Of a DNA stretch of 64,000 nucleotides, positions 44,237 to 52,341 are shown piece after piece (positions within the stretch are counted from its first letter, which is position 1; every line of letters begins with the position of its first letter). The notes below the pieces were generated by a model that was not told the DNA's origin, ran no database searches, and saw only the letters and a list, made by a program, of their open reading frames with translations. Origin of the DNA: UBA5603 sp964501315 (GTDB lineage: Bacteria; Bacillota_I; Bacilli_A; Izemoplasmatales; Hujiaoplasmataceae); NCBI GenBank assembly GCA_964501315.1, contig CAZCSO010000003.1:1-64000 (forward strand), in the 5' to 3' direction. Made by a program: the position numbers and the translations under genes.

Positions 44237-44751
44237 ATGGAAGGAAATTCTATCAAGCAATTACTTGAAAACACAATATTTTCATACATCACTGACACGG
44301 ACAAGAATTTTATCTGTGAATTCACAGAAACGATGAATCAGATGGGATACACGTCAAATGGAAAATTGTCGATGGAATTTGTTATGGCAGACACATGATG
44401 ATTTTTCGAAAGATGAATGTCAAAAGCGATCGAGTTTATGCGCGATTGTATTTCCGAGATAGTGGCGTCGTGGTACGACTCTTCTTTAGCAATGTAACAG
44501 ATCATTCTAACTACATTAGCCTAACACCCGATTATATTAAAGAATCCTTTGTGGGTAATCGAGCTCAGTGTAACCATTGTCGTGGAGATATTTGTAAATT
44601 CCGTAAAAGTTACCAAATTGATGGACAGGATTATTATAAATGCAATGGGATAACCTTTAAGTTTTTTGAACCGAGCGTTGAACGCTTGCCATCATACATG
44701 GAATTATTTTTACAATTTTATCCTCAAAAAAGGATTAAAACAATTATATAG
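44237..44751 (+). pseudogene. Frameshifted gene for a small Cys-rich protein
   Basis: Two overlapping frames read as one protein. The 5' part (44237-44398, 53 codons, MEGNSIKQLLENTIFSYIT...) has GAGAGATAATA before its ATG. The 3' part is open without a good start and continues the family pattern: DGICYGRHMMIFRKMNVKSDRVYARLYFRD..., then CNHCRGDICKFRKSYQIDG, YYKCNGITFKFFEP and FLQFYPQKR. I recognise this C-terminal pattern from uncharacterised Clostridia-type proteins of about 160 residues. Losing one A from a run in GGAAAATTG near 44360-44368 explains the break: with five A the frames join as GKIVDGICYG. It is either a real pseudogene or a homopolymer sequencing error. Confidence 0.65.
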
Positions 44752-44814
44752 TTAATTACATGGGAAATAATTATTCTAAGATGAAGAAGATTTATTATGG
44801 TGGCTCAATATAAC

Positions 44815-44847
44815 AAAAATAGACGAAATTTCGTCTATTTTTTCATT
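44815..44847. terminator. Bidirectional terminator between the frameshifted gene and the giant lipoprotein gene
   Basis: A 14-bp perfect palindromic stem, AAAAATAGACGAAA with TTTCGTCTATTTTT, with T-rich sequence on the plus-strand side. It separates convergent genes. Confidence 0.75.
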
Positions 44848-44862
44848 TTTTTGATTCGTTGT

Positions 44863-47800
44863 TTATGATACTAAAATTACGTCAACGTAAAGTGTAATGG
44901 ATTCGGTTGCAGTATCGGATGTGTATTCATTTATGCCATCAGGATCCGTATAGAACACCAAATCGGATATCTCTGAATAGGATAAGCCACAGCATATAAC
45001 CAAATAATCTATAAGATTGATTTCAATGTTCGTAACTTCATCCCAATTTGATAAATGGTAGGACACATACGTAGGATTAAGGAAAAAAGCATCAACAAAG
45101 ATACGTTCCTTGATAATCGTTGACCCATAAAGGGTAATATCATCCGTGACAATGGTAAGTTCACTAAAAGGTTGAGTCATTGCTTCATCAACATAAAAGA
45201 TTCCTTCAACTAAGACATCATTCATTAGAAGGTTACTTATTTTTAGGGATAATAAATAGGAAAGTGAAACCGAAGTATCATCGACTAAAATATAGGTCGT
45301 TCCGGTGTAATCTCCTGTCATTTGAACCGTCATGATGTGAAAATCCGATGAATTAAACGTTACATATAGAGTCATTGAATGATCGATTAGGTAAGAGTAA
45401 TCGATAGGCAGTGTCAATGCTTCGTCCAAATAAAAGTTGGGAATACCAACACCGCTTATATGAATAATCCAATTGGAATCATATATCCCGTTTACATTTT
45501 TACTGACTTCTTCCAATGTTACTTCATGAAACATATATATTGTAGATTGTTCTGATATGTCAGGAAACACAAATGTAATATTTATGTCTTTTTGGATGAT
45601 TATTTTAGCATATATCTCGTTGCTTTCGGGATATTGGTCTCCATAAAAACTCATCGTAAGTTCAGGATCTGTATATAAATAAAGACTCCAATTTTCTTCG
45701 ATTAATTGATCAATATCTAAGAACACTTCGATCGGTAGGTTAGATCCCGAGTAGACAGTATAAGTTCGGCTATCTAAATCAATGCCACTATAGTGGATTG
45801 TTAGGGTAATGGGTTCCGCCGCAATTAAGGTCACATAGATGGTCTTATTGTCAAGATTAATCCATTCATAATCAATCTTTTCTGTTAACTCCGCGTCAGC
45901 ATAATAATGGATTTCATATTCAGGGTATAGCCAACCATAGCTGGCTAATTCCCCCATCAGTAATTCCTTAGTTAAACTACAACCACCATAATAGTCGACT
46001 TCAAACGTTGGAACTACACTATCGATAAAAACGAATTGAATGGTTGAATGGGGAAGTGGTTCAGCATAAAAATACAATGTCGTGTCGGAAGTTATGGCAG
46101 TGAAGTAATACGGCTGTGTATGATCCGCATCAGCATAATACCGATAAATTGTATTCGGTATCTCTCCAAAGTTGTAACTCAAATAATACTCGATGTAATA
46201 ACCATAGAATTCATATCCATCAGCAACTATAAATACTTTTTCTTGAATCGGTGCATTCTCGAAAAGAACGGTCACGCTGAAGAAAGCATCCAAATTTGCT
46301 TTAACATAGATTGTCATAGAGGTATTGTATTCTTGCGCTACAAATTCTGAGGTCATTTCTACATCATAGAAGAACTCAAATTGTGATGGGTTAAAACCAA
46401 TGAGGAAGTTACTCATGAAAAAGTCATAAATATAAAAGGATTCTAACCATTGAGAATACCCCAAAGTAATGCTTTGATCAGCAAACAACCCATCGGTTGA
46501 AACCAAAGTAAGGGTATAAGGTTCAAGTAATTGATAATCAACATATAGGGTCATATCACTCACTATCACACCATTAAATGCGATTGAATAGGAGGAATCT
46601 GTGTAAAAACGCAATTGGGTTATTTCTCCTTGATCATAATTCCAAATATACGATCTAAGAGACTCAATTGGGATTGATTCATCACTGAACTGAGTGAATA
46701 TGAAAGAATTGATTCCTGATTTAAAATGAAGGGTCAACGTTACTTCTTGCCGAACATAACCTTGAGCATATACTTCGACAGGTTCATAAATACGATCGCC
46801 AAAATTAATGAATAGCGTTGGGTCGAGATAAATATCAGAAGATAAAACAATGCTATCGAGCCTTTGAATCTCCTCATAAACATAATAACTAGAATGGACC
46901 ATAATCGTAATTGTTTCCACGACATTTGTTACTGGATGGATAAGATTAAGTTCAACTGGGATTAGTTCGTATTCAATGATCTTGACATAATAGGTCGTGA
47001 CTGAACCGTCAAAAAGCATTTCATGATCAAGCGAATCACTAAAATCTGGTTGAGTAGACACTTGACCCATGTAATAACCAAAGAAGCGGCCGCGGATGTC
47101 ATAACCGATATTTCTAAAAAACGATAATGAAGTAAACATATCGTATTGAGCAGAGGCGAGATAGGTACCATCCTCTAAATAATAGTTTACATAAGATGTA
47201 ATACGCTCCATGACGTTTACGTATAGCATTATGTCTGAAGATATACGATCAATATCATCGTAAGGTTCAGTCATTTCCGGATTCGTATAATAAGCGAATG
47301 AATAATCCGTCGATAAGTTACAACCATTCCATAGGTAATAGCTTATTGTGTTTCTTAATAAATAATCTTGTTCGATAATCGGCATTGTGTACACACCTAA
47401 TCCACCAAGATTCAAGGTGAGTGTAAAGGTCTGAAGATGATGAGCGTCCACATAGATTGTTTGATCAAAATTACCCGATACATACGTTACTTTTGTCGTC
47501 ATGGCCTCGTCACTGTAAATGCCTGAGATAGTTACATCATATGGCCAATCAATCATTGAGTAGTAGTAATCGATAACCCAAGAAGCTCGTAAGGCATCGC
47601 CTTCGGTCGCAATCATTTCATAAGAGCCAAACTCAGGACTTGTTAAAGTGATAGTGTGCTCGATATTAGAATAATAGCCCAATAGTACATACAACGTTGA
47701 TCCGCGTTGGCTAGAGTATTGATTATATGACTTGGTTAATTCGTTATCGATGAAAATCTCAAAGTAATAACTATATCCAGACATTTCATTATCGATATCT

Positions 47801-50800
47801 TGATAGAATTGATCGGAAATGCCATAGTAAGGATAGATTTCATAGATCATATCAGGAAGATTGTAACCTATGAATGTAAACGTAACGAGTTCAGGCTCAA
47901 TATAATCAATGGTTACATACACAGTAAAACCATTTTGGTTGATGTAAACATCATTTATCCTTAATGTCATCGTTTCATCAAGGTATAGATTGACATCTAG
48001 ACTTGGAATGAAATAACCGTTTGATTGCAAATGGCCCATTACGATACTATTATCAATTGGCACCCCATTATAACGACTAACATCAAAATCGGGAACATCC
48101 GTTCCGGGGAATTCAAAATGGACGGTAATCATTTCCATGGGTACAGCTTCGAAATAAAGTGTCGTGCCTGTAAGAATTTCGATATTATTATAATAGGGTT
48201 GTGTATGATCACTGTCCAAATACAGTCGGAAGTTCGAGTTTTCGTAACCTCCAAGGATATCTTGGGCATATTGGTAGACGGGAGTGTCGTAGAACATAGT
48301 ATTGGTTTTCAATAGGAAATTCTGGTAAAGGTTGGTTTGAGTATCAAAAATAACCGTCACGGTTATAAAATCATCTGGAATTACATCAACATAAACAGTC
48401 GTGTCTGATGAAATTTCTTTCTCAATGAAAAGATCAGTCATTTCAACGTTGGTATAGTAATTAAAATTAAAATGATAATATCCACTAACAATGAAATCAA
48501 TGAAATCATAGTAAAGTGATTGAGTATTAAAATAAACTGGATATTCGTACGAACGGCTCATATCAGTGAAGAGACCATCGGGTGACACAAGCGTTAATGT
48601 GTACGGTTCGTTTATTTCATAGGTAATGTATAAGGTAATATCATCCATTAGTAATCCACTGAACTCTGTCTCATAATTCTCGTCTAAGAAGACATTAAAT
48701 GTGATCACTTGATAACCTTCTTGAGACTCAATGTAGCTGATGATGCTGTAGTGATTTAAACTCGTCGGAGTCCATTCGGTTGATGAATAGGTGGGTAATC
48801 CAGATTGAAAGACATAAGTTACCGTTATTTCTTTTTGAACGAAACCGATGGCATAAATATCGATGTCTTCAAGTATTTGTCCTCCATTGAATGAGGTTGT
48901 TAACCCTGAGTCCGTGTATAAATTAGAATCTATGAACAGATTACCTTTGAAAACTTCGAATATTTCTTCAATGTTACAACCCGACACGATTTCGATATCA
49001 TAGACGGTATAAGTGACCGCGTCGTAAGGTCTTATATGAAGATGAACCGTCACAAGTGGTAACATGGTTAGTTTGATATGATAAGTCAAGACAGTTCCGT
49101 CGAAATAACGATCATACGGAACGGTTGTCGCAAAATCGGATGTTTCGGAAATCGAGGTTAATTCGACACCATAATATGATTGGTTTAGGTAGGATAGAAT
49201 TTGTTCTTCTACTCTTTTTGTATCTTTAAAAGGCGTTATAACTTCTTCTAGATAATTGCCTTCTTCATCATAGAACATCAAAGTAACGTCTTGAATCGTA
49301 CCGATTTTTACATAAACGGTGTAATTGTCATCTCCTATAATGACATTGACTTTATTCGTGAACTCTGAATTCAAGTAGAAAGAATCAATAAATTCATTAT
49401 CATTTAATTGGGCAGCTTCTATAACTGGTTCCATGACATCGCCCCAATATAGATAAAGATTATCGAATTGAGCGATTGGATAATCGAGGATTACGGTATC
49501 GTTAAGAACGAATGAAATCGTGTAAACGATTCGATCAAGGACTTGAATATAGATGGTTAAGTCGGAAGTCACGTCCGCATAGATATCATACGGCATGGTA
49601 AATTCTGCATCGAGATAGTACCCTTCGATATACTGATTGGTATCAATGTTCTCTTCTGGATTATAATAATAAGTAGCGACGTCCCCCGATTCCACTACGT
49701 TTGTAATGGTGCCTAATATTTCTTCAGATTGGTCTACGTATATAAATTGGATTGTATGAGTCTCGGCTTCCTTTAAGACGACACGAATGGTTTGATCTTC
49801 ATATGCATCCGTTATCACCAGTGAGTCACCGATGGGTGATTCGTTATAGGTAAAGTAATCGAGATCATATCTATAAGGAATATAGTATTGGATTGTTTCA
49901 GCATTCAGCGTTGAATCTTTAATAACGGTGATTGTTATGGTTTGATTTTCGAACGAAAGGGTAATCGGGAACATAATAACTTCGCCTCTCGTGGGATACA
50001 AGTCGTAATGTCCGGGAGGTAATGTTTCAACGTCAACGTAGAAACCTTCCATATCTTGCCAATCACTAAGAATAAATCCTGGGTTTTGAATTTCTACTGC
50101 GGTAACAGAGGATAAATCGGTATAGATTATCGTTGTGGGGACAAAACCAAAGAAATTATGCTTCTCAAGAAAACGAGGATATACTTCGTAGTAGACACCG
50201 TCTTTAATGAGTAAGGTTCGGCGTCCGCATTGTGTTAAGGCATCCGTGCTCAAATCGTAATCCAACATGATAGAAGAGATATCATACAATTCGCTTCCAC
50301 TCATAACATACAATTTGTTGGCATTCGATTCAACCGTGAAGTATTCGCTACTATCATAGATTGCAACTGCTTTTTCGCCTTCTGGCAACCAATCTTGAGG
50401 TACTAATTGAATATCATCGACGTTATTCAATAAATAGACGTTGCCAAATGAGGTTAATAGTAATCCCATTTCGGTAAATGAAACGATGGTTTCGTTCGGG
50501 GCTAAATCATATTGAAGGTCATAATCAGTATCGTTAAAATAAGAGCGAACACGCCCTGATTCAGTAACTAAAAAATAACCCGAATGCGGTTCCATGTAGA
50601 AGAAAACAATATTCTCAGGTGTTTCAAGAAGGGTTGATACATCAAAGAATATAGCACCATCATCAACCATTCCTGGAATAAAAGGGGCGAAGCTTGATTG
50701 AAGTACAAATGCGCGACTATTAGTCAGGTAATATACACCAAAGTCGGCGTAGTCATTCACATAATCGTGTTTAAAAGTTTCGCCTTCTAGCAAATTGAAC

Positions 50801-51921
50801 TCATTAGTCACGTTAAATGGCGTTGGGTATTGGTAATTAACACCGTTAACTGCAAAGTCTCCCCAGAAGAAAACGCGTTCTTCACTGGTCGAAACCAAGA
50901 TGGATTGGTAAGTAATTACAGCGCTGGTTATCTGTTCGCCCGTCTGTAAGGAAAGAACAGAAGTTAAATCAACGGTTCCATACAGTTCGTTAGGCATTAC
51001 GGCGTTCGCTAGTAAATTCGATTCATTCAAACCAAATAGCAACGCTCGATCTTGATTGGTCACCACAATTACATGATGTTCATTTACGTCGATGACGCGA
51101 TCGATTACTTCATTGAGATTCAATTCCATGAAGTAATTCAAATCATAATAGACCGTCTCTTGTTGCTGGCTACCTGTATAATTATAGTAATTATCAAACA
51201 TACTTAAACCAGCTAAATCATAACTGTATAAATGACCATCGGTTGTGAAAACAAAATCAGAATAATACTCAGCAATCGATAATTCTTGGATTTGATGGTA
51301 AGTTATGGTTATAAATTCAGGCGTCTGAATATAAAAAGTTAAGGAATCGGTAATGACAGTTGAATAAGAGATAGATTGAGTGAATTCTAAATCACTGAAG
51401 ATACCTCCAACGTAACTCATGATTTCGGTATCCAATGACGCAATGATATCAGCGACCGTGGTTCCATAATTAACTTGGAGCGCTAGGGTCGTACCATCAG
51501 CAAATATGAGATTGACAGGAACTTGAATGACGCTCCATTTTGCGTAAAGAGTGGTACTTGCTGTTATAGGGTTCGAAAAGTTGAAAGGAAGAGTCAAATT
51601 CGCATCCGTATACCAACCGACAAGTTGGTAACCCACCCGAGTGGTTTGGGGCTGGGCTATAACCGTTCCATATGGAAATGTAATATCATTTATCTCAATT
51701 CCTCCATTTTCGATAAAGGTCAGCGTTACACCTTGTACAATTGTAGTCGAAGAGCTTAGACCAGTATCAGAATTTGAAGTTGTTGTCGTTGTCGTCGTCG
51801 TTGTTTCAGTAAGAGGTGGTAAGTCGGTTGAGATGGAGCTGATTGCTCCAAATAAATCACAACCGCTGAGCGTCAATACAAGCAGCATAAAAAAAAGCAG
51901 ACGAATAATTCGAGTCTTCAT
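44863..51921 (-). CDS. Giant lipoprotein with RCC1-like propeller and many InlB-type repeats
   Basis: 2352 residues, the largest gene in the window. The signal peptide ends in a lipobox (VLTLSGC, Cys21), so the protein should be lipid-anchored outside the membrane. A Thr-rich linker (about 38-60) follows, then two InlB-B/Flg_new-like repeats, a region at about 205-560 with RCC1-like strands (VIDVNEHHVIVVTNQDRALLFGLN; SAVITYQSILVSTSEERVFFWGD) and about 22 further repeats of 65-90 residues, each ending in a pattern like TLYV. Residues about 875-1420 and 1572-2115 are duplicates of each other. No sortase motif or catalytic domain is seen; adhesion or surface binding is inference. TTAGGAGGAAAC before the ATG is an excellent ribosome binding site. 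Confidence 0.82.
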   Translation of the reverse strand: MKTRIIRLLFFMLLVLTLSGCDLFGAISSISTDLPPLTETTTTTTTTTSNSDTGLSSSTTIVQGVTLTFIENGGIEINDITFPYGTVIAQPQTTRVGYQLVGWYTDANLTLPFNFSNPITASTTLYAKWSVIQVPVNLIFADGTTLALQVNYGTTVADIIASLDTEIMSYVGGIFSDLEFTQSISYSTVITDSLTFYIQTPEFITITYHQIQELSIAEYYSDFVFTTDGHLYSYDLAGLSMFDNYYNYTGSQQQETVYYDLNYFMELNLNEVIDRVIDVNEHHVIVVTNQDRALLFGLNESNLLANAVMPNELYGTVDLTSVLSLQTGEQITSAVITYQSILVSTSEERVFFWGDFAVNGVNYQYPTPFNVTNEFNLLEGETFKHDYVNDYADFGVYYLTNSRAFVLQSSFAPFIPGMVDDGAIFFDVSTLLETPENIVFFYMEPHSGYFLVTESGRVRSYFNDTDYDLQYDLAPNETIVSFTEMGLLLTSFGNVYLLNNVDDIQLVPQDWLPEGEKAVAIYDSSEYFTVESNANKLYVMSGSELYDISSIMLDYDLSTDALTQCGRRTLLIKDGVYYEVYPRFLEKHNFFGFVPTTIIYTDLSSVTAVEIQNPGFILSDWQDMEGFYVDVETLPPGHYDLYPTRGEVIMFPITLSFENQTITITVIKDSTLNAETIQYYIPYRYDLDYFTYNESPIGDSLVITDAYEDQTIRVVLKEAETHTIQFIYVDQSEEILGTITNVVESGDVATYYYNPEENIDTNQYIEGYYLDAEFTMPYDIYADVTSDLTIYIQVLDRIVYTISFVLNDTVILDYPIAQFDNLYLYWGDVMEPVIEAAQLNDNEFIDSFYLNSEFTNKVNVIIGDDNYTVYVKIGTIQDVTLMFYDEEGNYLEEVITPFKDTKRVEEQILSYLNQSYYGVELTSISETSDFATTVPYDRYFDGTVLTYHIKLTMLPLVTVHLHIRPYDAVTYTVYDIEIVSGCNIEEIFEVFKGNLFIDSNLYTDSGLTTSFNGGQILEDIDIYAIGFVQKEITVTYVFQSGLPTYSSTEWTPTSLNHYSIISYIESQEGYQVITFNVFLDENYETEFSGLLMDDITLYITYEINEPYTLTLVSPDGLFTDMSRSYEYPVYFNTQSLYYDFIDFIVSGYYHFNFNYYTNVEMTDLFIEKEISSDTTVYVDVIPDDFITVTVIFDTQTNLYQNFLLKTNTMFYDTPVYQYAQDILGGYENSNFRLYLDSDHTQPYYNNIEILTGTTLYFEAVPMEMITVHFEFPGTDVPDFDVSRYNGVPIDNSIVMGHLQSNGYFIPSLDVNLYLDETMTLRINDVYINQNGFTVYVTIDYIEPELVTFTFIGYNLPDMIYEIYPYYGISDQFYQDIDNEMSGYSYYFEIFIDNELTKSYNQYSSQRGSTLYVLLGYYSNIEHTITLTSPEFGSYEMIATEGDALRASWVIDYYYSMIDWPYDVTISGIYSDEAMTTKVTYVSGNFDQTIYVDAHHLQTFTLTLNLGGLGVYTMPIIEQDYLLRNTISYYLWNGCNLSTDYSFAYYTNPEMTEPYDDIDRISSDIMLYVNVMERITSYVNYYLEDGTYLASAQYDMFTSLSFFRNIGYDIRGRFFGYYMGQVSTQPDFSDSLDHEMLFDGSVTTYYVKIIEYELIPVELNLIHPVTNVVETITIMVHSSYYVYEEIQRLDSIVLSSDIYLDPTLFINFGDRIYEPVEVYAQGYVRQEVTLTLHFKSGINSFIFTQFSDESIPIESLRSYIWNYDQGEITQLRFYTDSSYSIAFNGVIVSDMTLYVDYQLLEPYTLTLVSTDGLFADQSITLGYSQWLESFYIYDFFMSNFLIGFNPSQFEFFYDVEMTSEFVAQEYNTSMTIYVKANLDAFFSVTVLFENAPIQEKVFIVADGYEFYGYYIEYYLSYNFGEIPNTIYRYYADADHTQPYYFTAITSDTTLYFYAEPLPHSTIQFVFIDSVVPTFEVDYYGGCSLTKELLMGELASYGWLYPEYEIHYYADAELTEKIDYEWINLDNKTIYVTLIAAEPITLTIHYSGIDLDSRTYTVYSGSNLPIEVFLDIDQLIEENWSLYLYTDPELTMSFYGDQYPESNEIYAKIIIQKDINITFVFPDISEQSTIYMFHEVTLEEVSKNVNGIYDSNWIIHISGVGIPNFYLDEALTLPIDYSYLIDHSMTLYVTFNSSDFHIMTVQMTGDYTGTTYILVDDTSVSLSYLLSLKISNLLMNDVLVEGIFYVDEAMTQPFSELTIVTDDITLYGSTIIKERIFVDAFFLNPTYVSYHLSNWDEVTNIEINLIDYLVICCGLSYSEISDLVFYTDPDGINEYTSDTATESITLYVDVILVS

Positions 51922-52114
51922 TGTTTCCTCCTAATAACCGTAGTTTATTTAATAAAAATATGATTACTATGTCATATTTGAAAGTACACAAGATGAATAT
52001 TCTTTTCTGCTTTTTTATTAGTTAATTATCTTTAAACTAGTATTTTTATCATTATTTTATCATAGATTATAGAATGTGAAAAGTAATGTTCGATTTTTAT
52101 CGATGAAATGAAAA

Positions 52115-52136
52115 CTTTCATTGGTAAAAATGAAAG
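52115..52136. promoter_or_regulatory. Upstream operator-like dyad of nrdJ
   Basis: CTTTCATT (52115-52122), six bases, AATGAAAG (52129-52136): 8-bp arms. The same CTTTCAT-N8-ATGAAAG arrangement occurs at 52261-52282. Confidence 0.6.
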
Positions 52137-52146
52137 CGTGAACCGT

Positions 52147-52175
52147 TTGTAAAAACAAAAAACTGTTGTTATAAT
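52147..52175 (+). promoter_or_regulatory. Upstream nrdJ promoter (P1)
   Basis: TTGTAA (52147-52152), 17-base spacer ending in TGT, TATAAT (52170-52175). It lies 11 bases after the upstream dyad. Confidence 0.6.
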
Positions 52176-52259
52176 TAGAAATAACATAAAATTGAGAAAT
52201 TATGATTAGTAAAAATAGTTCATTGCTGTTTATCGATAATTTTTATTTTTATGAAAATC

Positions 52260-52283
52260 ACTTTCATACTTGTGTATGAAAGT
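52260..52283. promoter_or_regulatory. Downstream operator-like dyad of nrdJ, over the P2 -35 box
   Basis: ACTTTCATAC, TTGT, GTATGAAAGT: a perfect 10-bp inverted repeat. Its centre contains the presumed -35 (TTGTGT) of the proximal promoter. Confidence 0.7.
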
Positions 52284-52297
52284 AATATGAGTATAAT
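52270..52297 (+). promoter_or_regulatory. Proximal nrdJ promoter (P2)
   Basis: TTGTGT (52270-52275), 16-base spacer and TATAAT (52292-52297), 44 bases before the ATG. Confidence 0.55.
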
Positions 52298-52341
52298 GGA
52301 ACTATCCCACAAAAAATACCAAGTAAAGGAAGAGATGACTC

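Larger units (their letters stand above)
51922..52341. other. Divergent regulatory region between the giant lipoprotein and nrdJ genes
   Basis: About 420 AT-rich bases with no supportable gene. It holds two CTTTCAT-N8-ATGAAAG dyads and two plus-strand promoters, listed separately. I see no cobalamin riboswitch and no NrdR box of the usual form. Confidence 0.6.

Noticed and set aside
51641..51934. Plus-strand open frame with a run of Val residues opposite the start of the giant lipoprotein gene
   Set aside because: The Val run is the antisense reading of the poly-Thr tract; the lipoprotein frame has the signal peptide and ribosome binding site.
52202..52279. A 25-codon frame (MISKNSSLLF...) in the nrdJ leader as a possible leader peptide
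   Set aside because: No ribosome binding site, and it overlaps the operator-like dyad; chance frame in AT-rich DNA.
51922..52341. Cobalamin riboswitch or NrdR boxes upstream of nrdJ
   Set aside because: No B12-box-like conserved core and no tandem ACACTATATATTGT-type boxes; the dyads present have a different sequence and spacing.
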